From positions 186,001 through 250,000 of the forward strand of contig NZ_JAEKEZ010000029.1 in NCBI RefSeq assembly GCF_016650815.1: DNA of 64,000 nucleotides, in the 5' to 3' direction. The notes below the pieces were generated by a model. That model had not been told where the DNA came from and searched no databases. It worked only from the letters and a program-made list of their open reading frames with translations. The position numbers and the translations under genes are program-made. How positions within the stretch are numbered: position 1 is the first letter of the stretch; each line of letters starts with the position of its first letter. Source of the DNA: Pseudomonas sp. TH31. GTDB taxonomy: Bacteria > Pseudomonadota > Gammaproteobacteria > Pseudomonadales > Pseudomonadaceae. Below are positions 46,304-54,768 of the stretch, one piece after another.

Positions 46304-47779
46304 TCAATCATCTGCCTGTTCATCACCCTCACGACGACTCATGCCGTACTTGCGCATCTTCTCCACCAGGGTGGTGCGACGAATACGCAGACGTTCGGCG
46401 GCACGCGCCACGATGCCGTTGGCATCATCCAGCGCCTGTTGAATCAGCCCTTGCTCCAGACCACCGAGGTAGTCCTTCAGGTCCAGGCCTTCGGGCGGCA
46501 GCAATGCATTGGCACTGAAGTCCGGGGTATGACCGTTGATGGCCACCCGCTCTTCCAGATCGCTGCGCAGGCTGTCGACCAGTTGTTCGTCTTCGTCATC
46601 GACATAGCGGAATTTCTTCGGCAACTCGACCACGCCGATCACCCCGTACGGATGCATGATCGCCATGCGCTCCACCAGGTTGGCCAGTTCACGAACGTTG
46701 CCCGGCCAGCCGTGACGGCACAGGGACATGATCGCCGCCGAGTTGAAACGGATCGAACCACGCTTCTCGTGCTCCATGCGCGAGATCAACTCGTTCATCA
46801 GCAGCGGGATGTCTTCGACACGTTCGCGCAGTGGCGCCATCTCGATCGGGAACACGTTCAGGCGATAGTAGAGGTCTTCGCGAAAGGCGCCGATCTCGAT
46901 CATGCTTTCGAGATTTTTGTGGGTCGCCGCGATAATCCGCACATCGGCGCTCTGGGTCTTGTTGCTACCCACGCGCTCAAAGGTGCGCTCCTGCAGGACA
47001 CGCAGCAGCTTGACCTGCATCGGCAATGGCATGTCGCCGATTTCGTCGAGGAACAGCGTGCCGCCGTTGGCCAGCTCGAAACGCCCGGCGCGACTGGTGA
47101 TTGCCCCGGTGAATGCGCCCTTCTCGTGACCGAACAGTTCGCTTTCCAGCAACTCGGCCGGGATCGCCCCGCAGTTGACCGGAACGAACGGCGCATCACG
47201 ACGCTTGGAGTGGTAATGCAGGTTGCGCGCGACCACTTCCTTGCCGGTGCCGGACTCGCCGAGGATCAGCACGCTGGCATCGGTGTCAGCCACTTGCTGC
47301 ATCATCTGACGGACGTGTTGAATCGCCCGACTGGTGCCGACAAGGCTGCGAAACAGATTGGGTTCACGGTGACGACCGCGCTCGCGGGCCTGGTCGTACA
47401 TTTCGCGATAGACCTGGGCACGGTGCAGAGAGTCGAGCAATTTGCTGTAGCTGGGCGGCATTTCGAGGGTCGAAAGCACCCGGCGACGCTGGTCATCCGG
47501 CAGGTCAACGGAACAACTATCACCCATTAACAAAACCGGAAGGAACTCATCCCAGGTCGAGAGTGTCTTTAACAGGCCCAGAAGCGCACCAGGAGCACTA
47601 ACCGTCCCGATCAGCACACAAATAACTTCACGGCTTGATGACAACGAGCCGACCGCCTGCTGCCAGTCATGGCTACCGCAGGGTAAATTTTCTTCACCGA
47701 GAAAATTTAAAATCACCGCCAAATCGCGGCGACGGACGCTATCGTCATCAATCAGCAGAATTTTGGTTTCACGCCACAT
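46304..47779 (-). CDS. fleQ: Flagellar master regulator FleQ
   Basis: A 491-residue sigma-54 activator and c-di-GMP-responsive regulator. The N-terminal FleQ domain resembles a receiver but lacks a clear phospho-site. The AAA+ domain has GESGTGKE (174-181) and GAFTGA (221-226), and the C-terminal helix-turn-helix is ARAAERLRIRRTTLVEKMRK. It starts the flagellar cascade. The 168-base upstream gap has two TTGACT hexamers on the minus strand (47914-47909 and 47896-47891) that could serve a sigma-70 promoter; their -10 partners are weak. Confidence 0.95.
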   Translation of the reverse strand: MWRETKILLIDDDSVRRRDLAVILNFLGEENLPCGSHDWQQAVGSLSSSREVICVLIGTVSAPGALLGLLKTLSTWDEFLPVLLMGDSCSVDLPDDQRRRVLSTLEMPPSYSKLLDSLHRAQVYREMYDQARERGRHREPNLFRSLVGTSRAIQHVRQMMQQVADTDASVLILGESGTGKEVVARNLHYHSKRRDAPFVPVNCGAIPAELLESELFGHEKGAFTGAITSRAGRFELANGGTLFLDEIGDMPLPMQVKLLRVLQERTFERVGSNKTQSADVRIIAATHKNLESMIEIGAFREDLYYRLNVFPIEMAPLRERVEDIPLLMNELISRMEHEKRGSIRFNSAAIMSLCRHGWPGNVRELANLVERMAIMHPYGVIGVVELPKKFRYVDDEDEQLVDSLRSDLEERVAINGHTPDFSANALLPPEGLDLKDYLGGLEQGLIQQALDDANGIVARAAERLRIRRTTLVEKMRKYGMSRREGDEQADD

Positions 47780-47948
47780 GCAATAGCAACTTCCCTAGTC
47801 AACTCAATGCCCGAAATGAGGGGGCAAGCTAGACGCTTGCAGACACGTTATGCCTGTAGACGTCTGAAATCTGGTACCAGCCACTAGTTAAGTCAAAAAA
47901 CCGTGCACAGTCAAATTTATGGCGCACTATGTTTGGATTAACCCGGGA

Positions 47949-48245
47949 TTAACCAAACAGATGGTAAACCTTTGCGGCGTTGCGCGCTTGCTGGATCTGA
48001 GACATCTCGTCGACTATCGCCTGCCTCTCCCCCATGGCCACCTCAAGCAGCTGCTTGTAGACATGCAGCAGCTCCTCCAGATTACCGCGCAACGCCACCT
48101 CGTCCAGCGAAGCCTCACTCAAGACATCTTCCATGCAGGAACGGCAATCCAGGTCCAACTGACCGATCGCCTCCCAGTTGCGCTCGGCCAGGGCACCGAC
48201 CAGCGCTTCACGGGTTTGTTCGATTCGCTGCAATACAAGACTCAT
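47949..48245 (-). CDS. fliT: FliT-like flagellar chaperone
   Basis: A 98-residue helical protein, MSLVLQRIEQTREALVGALA onward, placed after fliS. Its size, helical character and position match the FliT/YdiT-type chaperone genes of Pseudomonas (fliS', FleP region). FliT proteins bind the filament cap FliD. AAGGAGA precedes the ATG at 48245. Assignment rests mostly on position. Confidence 0.75.
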   Translation of the reverse strand: MSLVLQRIEQTREALVGALAERNWEAIGQLDLDCRSCMEDVLSEASLDEVALRGNLEELLHVYKQLLEVAMGERQAIVDEMSQIQQARNAAKVYHLFG

Positions 48246-48255
48246 GGTGATCTCC

Positions 48256-48651
48256 TTAAAACTGCGGACCTGGCGCGGCGATGGCATCCCAGCCTTCTTT
48301 GACCGTGCGCAGCAACCCGGCGACTTCATCGAGAATCCGCGGGTCGCTTTTGATGTTTGCCTCGGCGAGGCGCTTCATCATGTAGATGTACAGGCTGTCT
48401 AGCTCGCTGACGGCCTCTGCGGAATTTTCCAGGTCCAGGCCTTCACGCAAGCCACCGACAATGCCGACGGCCTTGCTGATCGCCACACACTTGGCAGGAA
48501 CGTCTTTACGCACAATGGCCCCCTTGGCTTGGGCGATGCGGTCCAGACCACCTTCCATCAGCATTTGCACCAGCCGGTGCGGACTGGCTTCGGACGCCTG
48601 GGCCTGCGCCCCCACCTTCTGGTATTGCCGAAGGGCTAACATCGGATTCAT
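48256..48651 (-). CDS. fliS: Flagellin export chaperone FliS
   Basis: A 131-residue helical protein starting MNPMLALRQYQKVGAQAQAS, with the FliS core EASPHRLVQMLMEGGLDRIA and LDSLYIYMMKRLAEANIKSD. It binds the C-terminal helix of flagellin before export. A sigma-28 promoter lies upstream and fliT follows after 10 bases. Confidence 0.93.
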   Translation of the reverse strand: MNPMLALRQYQKVGAQAQASEASPHRLVQMLMEGGLDRIAQAKGAIVRKDVPAKCVAISKAVGIVGGLREGLDLENSAEAVSELDSLYIYMMKRLAEANIKSDPRILDEVAGLLRTVKEGWDAIAAPGPQF

Positions 48652-48688
48652 GTTCTACCTCATTGCCACAATGACTCGTATGACCAGT

Positions 48689-48715
48689 GTATCGCCTGCG
48701 AGCCAAAAAACTTTA
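48689..48715 (-). promoter_or_regulatory. Sigma-28 (FliA) promoter before fliST
   Basis: On the minus strand TAAAGTTT, 11 bases, then GGCGATAC closely match TAAAGTTT-N11-GCCGATAA. It lies 38 bases before fliS. Confidence 0.75.
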
Positions 48716-48723
48716 GATCAAAA

Positions 48724-48768
48724 GACAAAAACCCGGCGCACGCCAGAAGGCGTAGCCGGGTTTTTGTC
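48724..48768 (-). terminator. Rho-independent terminator after fliD
   Basis: The stem ACCCGGC / GCCGGGT has an inner CGCC / GGCG stem and is followed on the minus strand by a T run (TTTTTGTC). It is symmetrical enough to work on both strands. It ends the fliC-flaG-fliD block before the fliS promoter. Confidence 0.8.
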
Positions 48769-48780
48769 GTCAGCTCATAA

Positions 48781-50223
48781 CTAGCTAGAGGACTTCTGGG
48801 CGTTCAAGGAAGCGAAGAACGAGGTGATGTTGGTCGCCGTCGCCTTCATCTGCCCGACTAACAGGTCCATGGCGTTGTATTTGGCCGTCAAGGTCGCCGT
48901 CAGACTGGTGACGTGCAGATCCAGTGTTGCTTGCTGCGCCGAAATGCTCTTGGCCACACTGGTCAGGTTGGTGCTGCGCTGATCGAGCAACCCGCCTGTC
49001 GCGACATAAGGATCGATTGCCTTGCTCATGCGCGACAGCAAGCCGTTGTTAGCGTCCGTACCACCGAACAACTGCTGCACCTGACCACTCATGCCATTGC
49101 TGCTCATGGTCTTGGTAAACGAGGCGCTGTCGAACGTCAGGTTGCCGGTAAACGCGTCCGTCATCACACCGATCTGCGACAGAACAGACAATGGCCCTGC
49201 GGCACCCGGAGCAGTCAACACGCCACGCATGTCCGAAATCAGCGAGCGCGGCAGGGAATCACCGGTGAACGCAGCCGAAACGGTCGGGTTGCCATCGGCA
49301 TCCGCCGTCGCCGTGGTGAGGGTATCAATGGTCTTTTTCAGCGTGTTGTAAGAGTCGACAAACGCCTGAATCGAGGTCTGCAAACCGGTGGTGTTGGTTG
49401 CAACGGTGACGATAGCAGGCGTTTGGCTCGCGCCCGAGCCCGGGCTCACGGAAGCCAGGTTCAGCGTCAAGCCACTGATTGCACCCGTCACGGTATTGCT
49501 CTTGCTGCTGACTGCCAGACCGTCGATGGTCAGATTCGCATCCGTAGCAATCCCGTTGACAGCCCCTGAGGAACTAGCCGTCGGGGTAGCTCCCATCGGC
49601 TGGGTGCCGTCGATTTCAAGACCGGCGATACCGCTGACCGTCAGGTCGGAACCTGAACCGGTCTTGTTCGAACTGATCACCAGTCGCGAGGAACCGCTAC
49701 TGTCGGTCACGATGTTGGCCGAAATACCGTTGACTGCCTGCGCGGTGTTGATCGCGTCCCGGGTGCTCTGCAACGTCGCATTGGCCGGAATCGTGACGTT
49801 GTAATCAGTGCCATTCTGACTGATTTTCAGAGTACCACTCGGAATGGCACTGGCGGCACCGCCGGAGAAAGCAGCACTGGCAACTTTCGACCCCGTGGCC
49901 AGATTCTGCACAACTACGCTGTAATTACCCGCAACCGCTGTGTTATCCGAGGTTGCAGCCAGGATCGAGGTATTCCCCGAAGTCGCGGTAAAACCCGCAA
50001 ATGCTGGAGTGGTCGTGCTGTTAAGGTTAGCCAGCGCGGTCTGAAATGCCGCCAGCGCACTTTTCAAGGAACCGACACCGGAAATCTTCAGGGTGTTGGT
50101 TTTGGTCTGGGTATCAATTTGCGTCTGTTTGGCCGATTTGTCGGAGTTGACCAGCGCGGTCACGATCGAACCGATATCAAGACCGGACCCTAGACCCGCA
50201 CCCGGTAAAATTGGACTTGCCAT
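48781..50223 (-). CDS. fliD: Flagellar filament cap protein FliD
   Basis: A 480-residue cap protein. The N-terminal D0 part (MASPILPGAGLGSGLDIGSI) and C-terminal part (VGQMKATATNITSFFASLNA) are conserved; the middle is Ser/Thr/Ala-rich with the flagellin-hook IN motif. FliD guides flagellin folding at the tip. The ATG at 50223 has GGGAGA at good distance; an ATG two codons up is too close to it. Confidence 0.92.
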   Translation of the reverse strand: MASPILPGAGLGSGLDIGSIVTALVNSDKSAKQTQIDTQTKTNTLKISGVGSLKSALAAFQTALANLNSTTTPAFAGFTATSGNTSILAATSDNTAVAGNYSVVVQNLATGSKVASAAFSGGAASAIPSGTLKISQNGTDYNVTIPANATLQSTRDAINTAQAVNGISANIVTDSSGSSRLVISSNKTGSGSDLTVSGIAGLEIDGTQPMGATPTASSSGAVNGIATDANLTIDGLAVSSKSNTVTGAISGLTLNLASVSPGSGASQTPAIVTVATNTTGLQTSIQAFVDSYNTLKKTIDTLTTATADADGNPTVSAAFTGDSLPRSLISDMRGVLTAPGAAGPLSVLSQIGVMTDAFTGNLTFDSASFTKTMSSNGMSGQVQQLFGGTDANNGLLSRMSKAIDPYVATGGLLDQRSTNLTSVAKSISAQQATLDLHVTSLTATLTAKYNAMDLLVGQMKATATNITSFFASLNAQKSSS

Positions 50224-50305
50224 GTGCATCTCCCTTTCTGTGTTTCGCCGGTCTTTTGACCACTATGCGTAGCCAATGATCCAGCAAACACGTTTCATGC
50301 CAGTA

Positions 50306-50677
50306 TCAGGCTTTGGCGTCGAACAATACGTTACTGGCATTGTGAAGGCTTTCAGCCAGTTTCATTGCTTCGGCCGATGGAATCTGCCGAATGACTTCAC
50401 CAGACTCGCTGGCGATCACCTTGACGATGACCTTGCCAGAGGTTTCATCAATGGAAAACTCCAGGTTACGCTGGACCGACTGAACGAACTTTTCGATCTC
50501 CTGAACGGCCGTTTTCAACTTATCCGAATTGTCCGACTTGTCCGAATCCGAGCTTTTAGCCGCTGCAGTGACAGCCTTGATACTTTCAGCGCCAAGTTTA
50601 TCGGCCGGCTTATCGGTAGTGCTGACCGTAGGTTGCGCGGCCGGGTAAGACAAGTTCAGCTTTACGCTCATGTCCAT
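50306..50677 (-). CDS. flaG: FlaG family protein
   Basis: A 123-residue protein with a variable Ser/Lys/Asp-rich N-terminal half (SSDSDKSDNSDKLK) and the FlaG domain (VQRNLEFSIDETSGKVIVKV, GEVIRQIPSAEAMKLAESLH). FlaG affects filament length. The ATG at 50677 is 8 bases from AGAGG; other Met codons lie at 50683 and 50671. Confidence 0.9.
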   Translation of the reverse strand: MDMSVKLNLSYPAAQPTVSTTDKPADKLGAESIKAVTAAAKSSDSDKSDNSDKLKTAVQEIEKFVQSVQRNLEFSIDETSGKVIVKVIASESGEVIRQIPSAEAMKLAESLHNASNVLFDAKA

Positions 50678-50695
50678 GACCATCACCTCTTAAAC

Positions 50696-50733
50696 GGAAA
50701 AAGCGAGAGAGTACGCAAGCGCACTCCCCCGCC
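50696..50733 (-). terminator. Hairpin after fliC
   Basis: On the minus strand GCGGGGGAGTGCG pairs with CGTACTCTCTCGC (with mismatches), followed by TTTTTCC. It probably stops most fliC transcripts and lets some read on into flaG and fliD. Confidence 0.6.
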
Positions 50734-50749
50734 AAAACCCAATCCGATC

Positions 50750-51601
50750 TTACTGAAGCAGTTTCAGTACAGCGGATGGCAGCTGGTTAGCCTGGGCCAG
50801 AACAGCGGTGGAAGCTTGTTGCAGAGTTTGCTGTTTGGTCAGGTTAGCTGTTTCTGCGGCGAAGTCGGTATCTTGTACGCGACCTTGTGCAGCAGTGGTG
50901 TTTTCCACGATGTTTTGCAAGTTGGCGATGGTGCTGGTCAGACGGTTTTGCGAAGCACCCAGGCTAGCGCGAGTGCTGTTGATGGTCGCAATTGCAGCAT
51001 CGATCGCAGTGATTGCGTTGTCGATGTTAGCCGCGGCGCCCGAAACGCTTGCACCGGTCAGAACAACAGTACCGCTACCTACCGACAGGCTGACGGCGTC
51101 GAACTTGGAGCTCAGTACCAGGTCGATGTGGTTAGCCGAACCAGTGTTTGCGCCCACTTGCAGGGTAACGGTGCCAGCCGAACCGTCCAGCAGGTTTTTG
51201 CCGTTCAGGTTGGTGGAAGCGGAGATACGGGTCAATTCGTCAGACATCTGACTGAATTCAAGGTTGGTAGCGGTCTGGTCAACGCTGCCGTTGGTACCGG
51301 TACGTGCTTTAACAGCCAGTTCACGCATACGCTGCAGGATGTCAGTCGAAGCTTGCAGCGCGCCTTCAGCGGTCTGAGCAACGGAGATACCGTCGTTGGC
51401 GTTCTGGATCGCCTGGTTGCCACCACGGATCTGGGAAGTCATGCGGGTTGCGATCTGCAGGCCGGCGGCGTCGTCTTTAGCGCTGTTGATACGCAGGCCG
51501 GAGGACAGGCGCTGCATCGAAGTCGACAGAGCATTGGAAGCATTGTTCAGGTTCTTCTGAACGTTCAACGACGTAGTGTTGGTGTTTACTGTTAATGCCA
51601 T
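50750..51601 (-). CDS. fliC: Flagellin FliC (short type)
   Basis: A 283-residue flagellin. The conserved N-terminal D0/D1 helices begin MALTVNTNTTSLNVQKNLNN, and residues 30-51 are the flg22 immune epitope region. The C-terminal D1/D0 ends QANQLPSAVLKLLQ. The variable centre is only about 110 residues and Ser/Thr-rich, so no large D2/D3 domain is present. The Ser/Thr residues are candidate O-glycosylation sites for the adjacent pse/maf genes. It has a sigma-28 promoter upstream. Confidence 0.96.
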   Translation of the reverse strand: MALTVNTNTTSLNVQKNLNNASNALSTSMQRLSSGLRINSAKDDAAGLQIATRMTSQIRGGNQAIQNANDGISVAQTAEGALQASTDILQRMRELAVKARTGTNGSVDQTATNLEFSQMSDELTRISASTNLNGKNLLDGSAGTVTLQVGANTGSANHIDLVLSSKFDAVSLSVGSGTVVLTGASVSGAAANIDNAITAIDAAIATINSTRASLGASQNRLTSTIANLQNIVENTTAAQGRVQDTDFAAETANLTKQQTLQQASTAVLAQANQLPSAVLKLLQ

Positions 51602-51681
51602 GACGAATTCCTCGTTGGTTGGGTACTGCGGCTTCCGGCCCTGGCAACCGCCGGGTGTGGCCTAGAGAACCTTCGTAATAG

Positions 51682-51709
51682 TTATCGTCGGGTTGGCAGG
51701 TTGCTTGAG
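51682..51709 (-). promoter_or_regulatory. Sigma-28 (FliA) promoter before fliC
   Basis: On the minus strand CTCAAGCA, 11 bases, then CGACGATAA resemble the FliA consensus. The start codon is 80 bases on. The rest of the 243-base gap upstream of fliC is AT-richer but shows no gene. Confidence 0.65.
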
Positions 51710-51844
51710 GGCTTTTTGAAAAAATTTTGCCATCACCCTGCCATCCCTTGGAAAACAAGGGCTTGATGCCCTCTCAACCACGAAAAAATGACGTCATAAA
51801 ACCGTCCACACCCCCAACCTGTAGGCCAGAGCCGTTGGTCGCCC

Positions 51845-52111
51845 TCAGACCTGAACACTTTCCAGCAAATCAATCAGCTCATATTCCATGAAATCGGCCA
51901 GTCCCAACCAATCCTGACGCTCCTGGCAGGCCAGCATGTGGGTCAGTACCTGCGCCCACGACGGCTGAACATCCTGAGGCGCGGACGATAAAAGCTGCTG
52001 CGCTTCATCGAATACATCCACCATGATCAGCGCCGCCTCGACATCGCGCCCCAACCGAAACAATCCGGCGCAGTGGCGGCACGCGCTGATGCACTTCGCC
52101 AGCGCACTCAT
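51845..52111 (-). CDS. Small unknown protein coupled to the Maf gene
   Basis: An 88-residue protein, MSALAKCISACRHCAGLFRL onward, with three Cys in the first 14 residues and an otherwise helical, acidic sequence (DVFDEAQQLLSSA, LADFMEYELIDLLESV). Its start overlaps the Maf stop by 4 bases, and fliC lies just downstream after a promoter region. It resembles a small helical chaperone or adaptor in size. I do not recognise the family; a role in glycosylation is inferred from position only. Confidence 0.7.
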   Translation of the reverse strand: MSALAKCISACRHCAGLFRLGRDVEAALIMVDVFDEAQQLLSSAPQDVQPSWAQVLTHMLACQERQDWLGLADFMEYELIDLLESVQV

Positions 52112-53399
52112 TGCACAAACTCCTGATTGAATTGCGTACCGACGATCATTGCCCCTGCCCGGCTGCTGTTAAGGAAAGTCACCTCTGGATGCCTGGCGAT
52201 ATAACGCTCCAGCACACACAGGTAGCCGCGAAAATTCAGCTGTGTCCTGACCTGTTCGCCATGCCCATCACGGACCCAATGTCGAGCCTGATCCACGGCT
52301 GGCCCCAGGTCGCCGTCATTCCACCCGGCGTGGGTCTTGTTCATCGGGAAGGCAAAGTCGGCGCCGAAAAGGGTAATGCACGTGGCGCCCATCTTCACGG
52401 CCAGGTCCACCGCAGGGTGAATCACGCTGCCGCCCGCATGCAGTTCGGCCCGGGATGCTGCTGACGCAACATCGCGTAGATGGGGCTGGCGGTGTAAGCG
52501 CCATACCGTTTGCCCTTCCAGGCCTTCAGCACCGCCGGATCGCTCATGGGCAGGTACACCAACGGGATGCCGTCGGACTCCTCAAAAGGCAAGTGCCGAA
52601 AGCTGATGAGCTGGTCGAGCGTCACGACCAGATCGGGGATGATCCCGTGCTTGCGCAAAGGCCGATAGGCGGTGTCGACACAGATGAACAGCGGCCGCTC
52701 GGCCTGCCCGCGCACCGCCGCCAGCCTCGCGAAATGTCCTTCCAGTGTCGGTCCGGTGCCAATCACATAGATTTCGCGGCCGGTGCAGGTGGCAAACAAC
52801 TGCGCCACATCGGCATCCGCGAGCAGCACGTCCAGGCAATCCTGCAAGCGCTGCTGAATGGCCGGCAATTGCGGGTCGAAGTCGCGATTGTTGAAACTTA
52901 GGTGGACTTCGTTGACCAGCCGATCACGAATCTTGGCGTTGAAGTCGTCCGCCAGCAGCATTTCCGCCGGCAGGGCGAAAAACGGCGAGTAGATATCCGC
53001 ATGATCCCCGGCATACAGCAGCTCCACCCGTGGGTCATCGAGCCAGTGCCGCTGATCGAGCAATTGCAGCACCAGCGCAAACAGCGCGCCGTTGAGGATG
53101 TGCACGTACAGGCGCTCAAGCTCGGAACGCTCCAGCAGGACCGTTGGCAAATCCCCAAGGCCGGTGCCGTAGACATGCAACTGCGCCTTGCCAGTCGGCA
53201 GACTGGTCGCCTGCACACGGGCTTCGTGGAAACGGTCATGGCGACTGGTGAGCTGGATGCCGCCAATGCTCAGCGTCGAAGCCAGGCCCTCGGACAATTC
53301 GGCCTGGACCGACGTGCTGTCCTCCAGCATCAACCGCGTGTGCAACGCCGGCCAGCGGCGCTCTATCACCTGAGCATTATCTTCAAAGCATTCGCTCAT
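52108..53399 (-). CDS. Maf-type (DUF115) flagellin glycosyltransferase, frame broken once
   Basis: The protein starts MSECFEDNAQVIERRWPALH. Its DUF115/MAF_flag10 core includes REIYVIGTGPTLEGHFARLA, IPDLVVTLDQLISFRHL and PLVYLPMSDP. The frame breaks in YAMLRQQHP at the GGG run 52452-52454. One more base gives RAELHAGGSVIHPAVDLAVK and ITLFGADFAFP, ending at 52108, about 430 residues. Motility accessory factors of this family transfer pseudaminic or legionaminic acid to flagellin. The linked pse genes support pseudaminic acid as donor sugar. Confidence 0.85.
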
Positions 53400-53423
53400 G
53401 CTGCCTCGCTTTTCATACAGGCA

Positions 53424-53465
53424 AAAAAATAGCGTTCAAGGTAAACCCTTGAACGCTATTTTTGT
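53424..53465 (-). terminator. Rho-independent terminator between fabH-like and maf genes
   Basis: The 12-base perfect stem ATAGCGTTCAAG / CTTGAACGCTAT has a 7-base loop and T runs on both strands (ATTTTTTT on the minus strand). Confidence 0.85.
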
Positions 53466-53501
53466 ATTGGCCTTACAACTTTTAATGACCGCTGAACAAC
53501 C

Positions 53502-53602
53502 CTGTAGGAGCTGCCGAAGGCTGCGATCTTTTGATCTTGAGCTGTTCTTTTCAGAGTGCAGAAAAACAGGATCAAAAGATCGCAGCCTTCGGCAGCTCCT
53601 AC
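53502..53602. repeat. Twin inverted REP-like repeats
   Basis: CTGTAGGAGCTGCCGAAGGC followed by TGCGATCTTTTGATC faces its inverse, with about 30 bases between. The pair lies just after the fabH-like gene and before the terminator. Confidence 0.8.
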
Positions 53603-53612
53603 GAAGCGTGGT

Positions 53613-54539
53613 TCAAGGACGATAGATAATCGCCGAGCCCCACGACAGTCCCACACCAAAACCGCTCAGTGCTACGCGCTTCCAGTTGGAGTCCAGGACG
53701 TGTTTTTCCAGCAGTAACGGAATACTCGACGACACGGTATTACCGGTCTCGACCATGTCCTTGATGAACTTCTCCGGCTCGCCTTCGAACCGGCGGGCCA
53801 CCGCATCGACAATCGCCGCACTGCCCTGGTGGATGCAGAAGGCATCGATATCGTCAGCCTTCAGGCCAGACTCGTCGAGCAACTCATGCAAATGCGCCGG
53901 GACTTTAAGCAGCGCAAAATTGAAGACCTGACGACCGTTCATATAGAACACGCCATCGGTAACCTTCAAGTGTGGTGCGCCGGAACCGTCGGTGCCGAAC
54001 TTGGCCTTGCCGAGTTGCCATGGCGCGTCTTCGCCCATCCAGGTCGCAGTGGCGGCGTCGCCGAACAGCATGGTGGTGTTACGGTCCTCCGGATCGACGA
54101 TCTTGGAGTACGGATCGGCAGTCACCAACAAGCCGTTCTTCAGGCCTGTGGCTTCCATGAAGCCCTTGATCGCGTAGATGCCATAGACGTAGCCCGAGCA
54201 GCCCAGGGAGATATCGAACGCTGCCACGGTGGTCGGCAGGCCCAGTTTGTCCTGAACGATCGCAGCGGTGTGCGGCAGGCCTTCTTCGTCACCGTTCTGG
54301 GTGACGACGATCAGCACATCAATGGCTTCACGTTTCAAATCGGGGTTGTTGGCGAACAGCGCGTTGACTGCTTCGACACACAGGTCCGAGGTTTCTTGCG
54401 CGGCGTCTTTGCGCGGCAGGAAGGCCGAACCGATCTTGCCCAGGATGAATTCTTCATCCTTTTCGAATTTTGCACCTTGTGCGTAATTGTCCACGCCGGC
54501 TACAGGAACGTAGCTCGCAATGCTTTTTATGCCAATCAT
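53613..54539 (-). CDS. FabH-like 3-oxoacyl-ACP synthase III in the glycosylation locus
   Basis: A 308-residue thiolase-fold ketosynthase with the full KAS III triad: Cys114 (ISLGCSGYVYG), His237 (CIHQGSAAI) and Asn267 (TGNTVSSSIP). It is complete and seems active. KAS III joins acyl-CoA to malonyl-ACP. Housekeeping fabH is elsewhere in pseudomonads; copies next to flagellin glycosylation genes, as in P. syringae orf3, are thought to supply an acyl group for the glycan or to affect acyl pools. It has its own upstream gap and downstream terminator, so it is a separate unit. Confidence 0.85.
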   Translation of the reverse strand: MIGIKSIASYVPVAGVDNYAQGAKFEKDEEFILGKIGSAFLPRKDAAQETSDLCVEAVNALFANNPDLKREAIDVLIVVTQNGDEEGLPHTAAIVQDKLGLPTTVAAFDISLGCSGYVYGIYAIKGFMEATGLKNGLLVTADPYSKIVDPEDRNTTMLFGDAATATWMGEDAPWQLGKAKFGTDGSGAPHLKVTDGVFYMNGRQVFNFALLKVPAHLHELLDESGLKADDIDAFCIHQGSAAIVDAVARRFEGEPEKFIKDMVETGNTVSSSIPLLLEKHVLDSNWKRVALSGFGVGLSWGSAIIYRP

Positions 54540-54616
54540 TACGGCTTCCCAATAATAAACAGCCCAATACCACCGCTCGCAAGGATTCGAGGGGCGCCGA
54601 CAAACAGAGATTTTCA

Positions 54617-54635
54617 GTCGCCCGCAACGGGCGAC
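54617..54635. repeat. Perfect short palindrome upstream of the fabH-like gene
   Basis: GTCGCCCGCAACGGGCGAC is an 8-base perfect stem with a 3-base loop in the 229-base gap between pseI and the fabH-like gene. There is no T run, so an operator or RNA hairpin is as likely as a terminator. Nothing else is recognised in the gap. Confidence 0.55.
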
Positions 54636-54768
54636 AGCGGGAAGCGTAAAGGGCTATCACTGGACCCGATAAAGGGCCAGGCGCCATCTTCCCGGTCAAT
54701 ACAATACAGTGAAGATGCGCGTTATGACTCACAGGTCACGCTATTTCGCCGAATCAGCCCTACAAGGG

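Noticed and set aside
50224..50305. TGGCATG...TTTGC upstream of fliD as a sigma-54 promoter
   Set aside because: The GG to GC spacing is 14 bases rather than 10, so it does not meet the RpoN rule.
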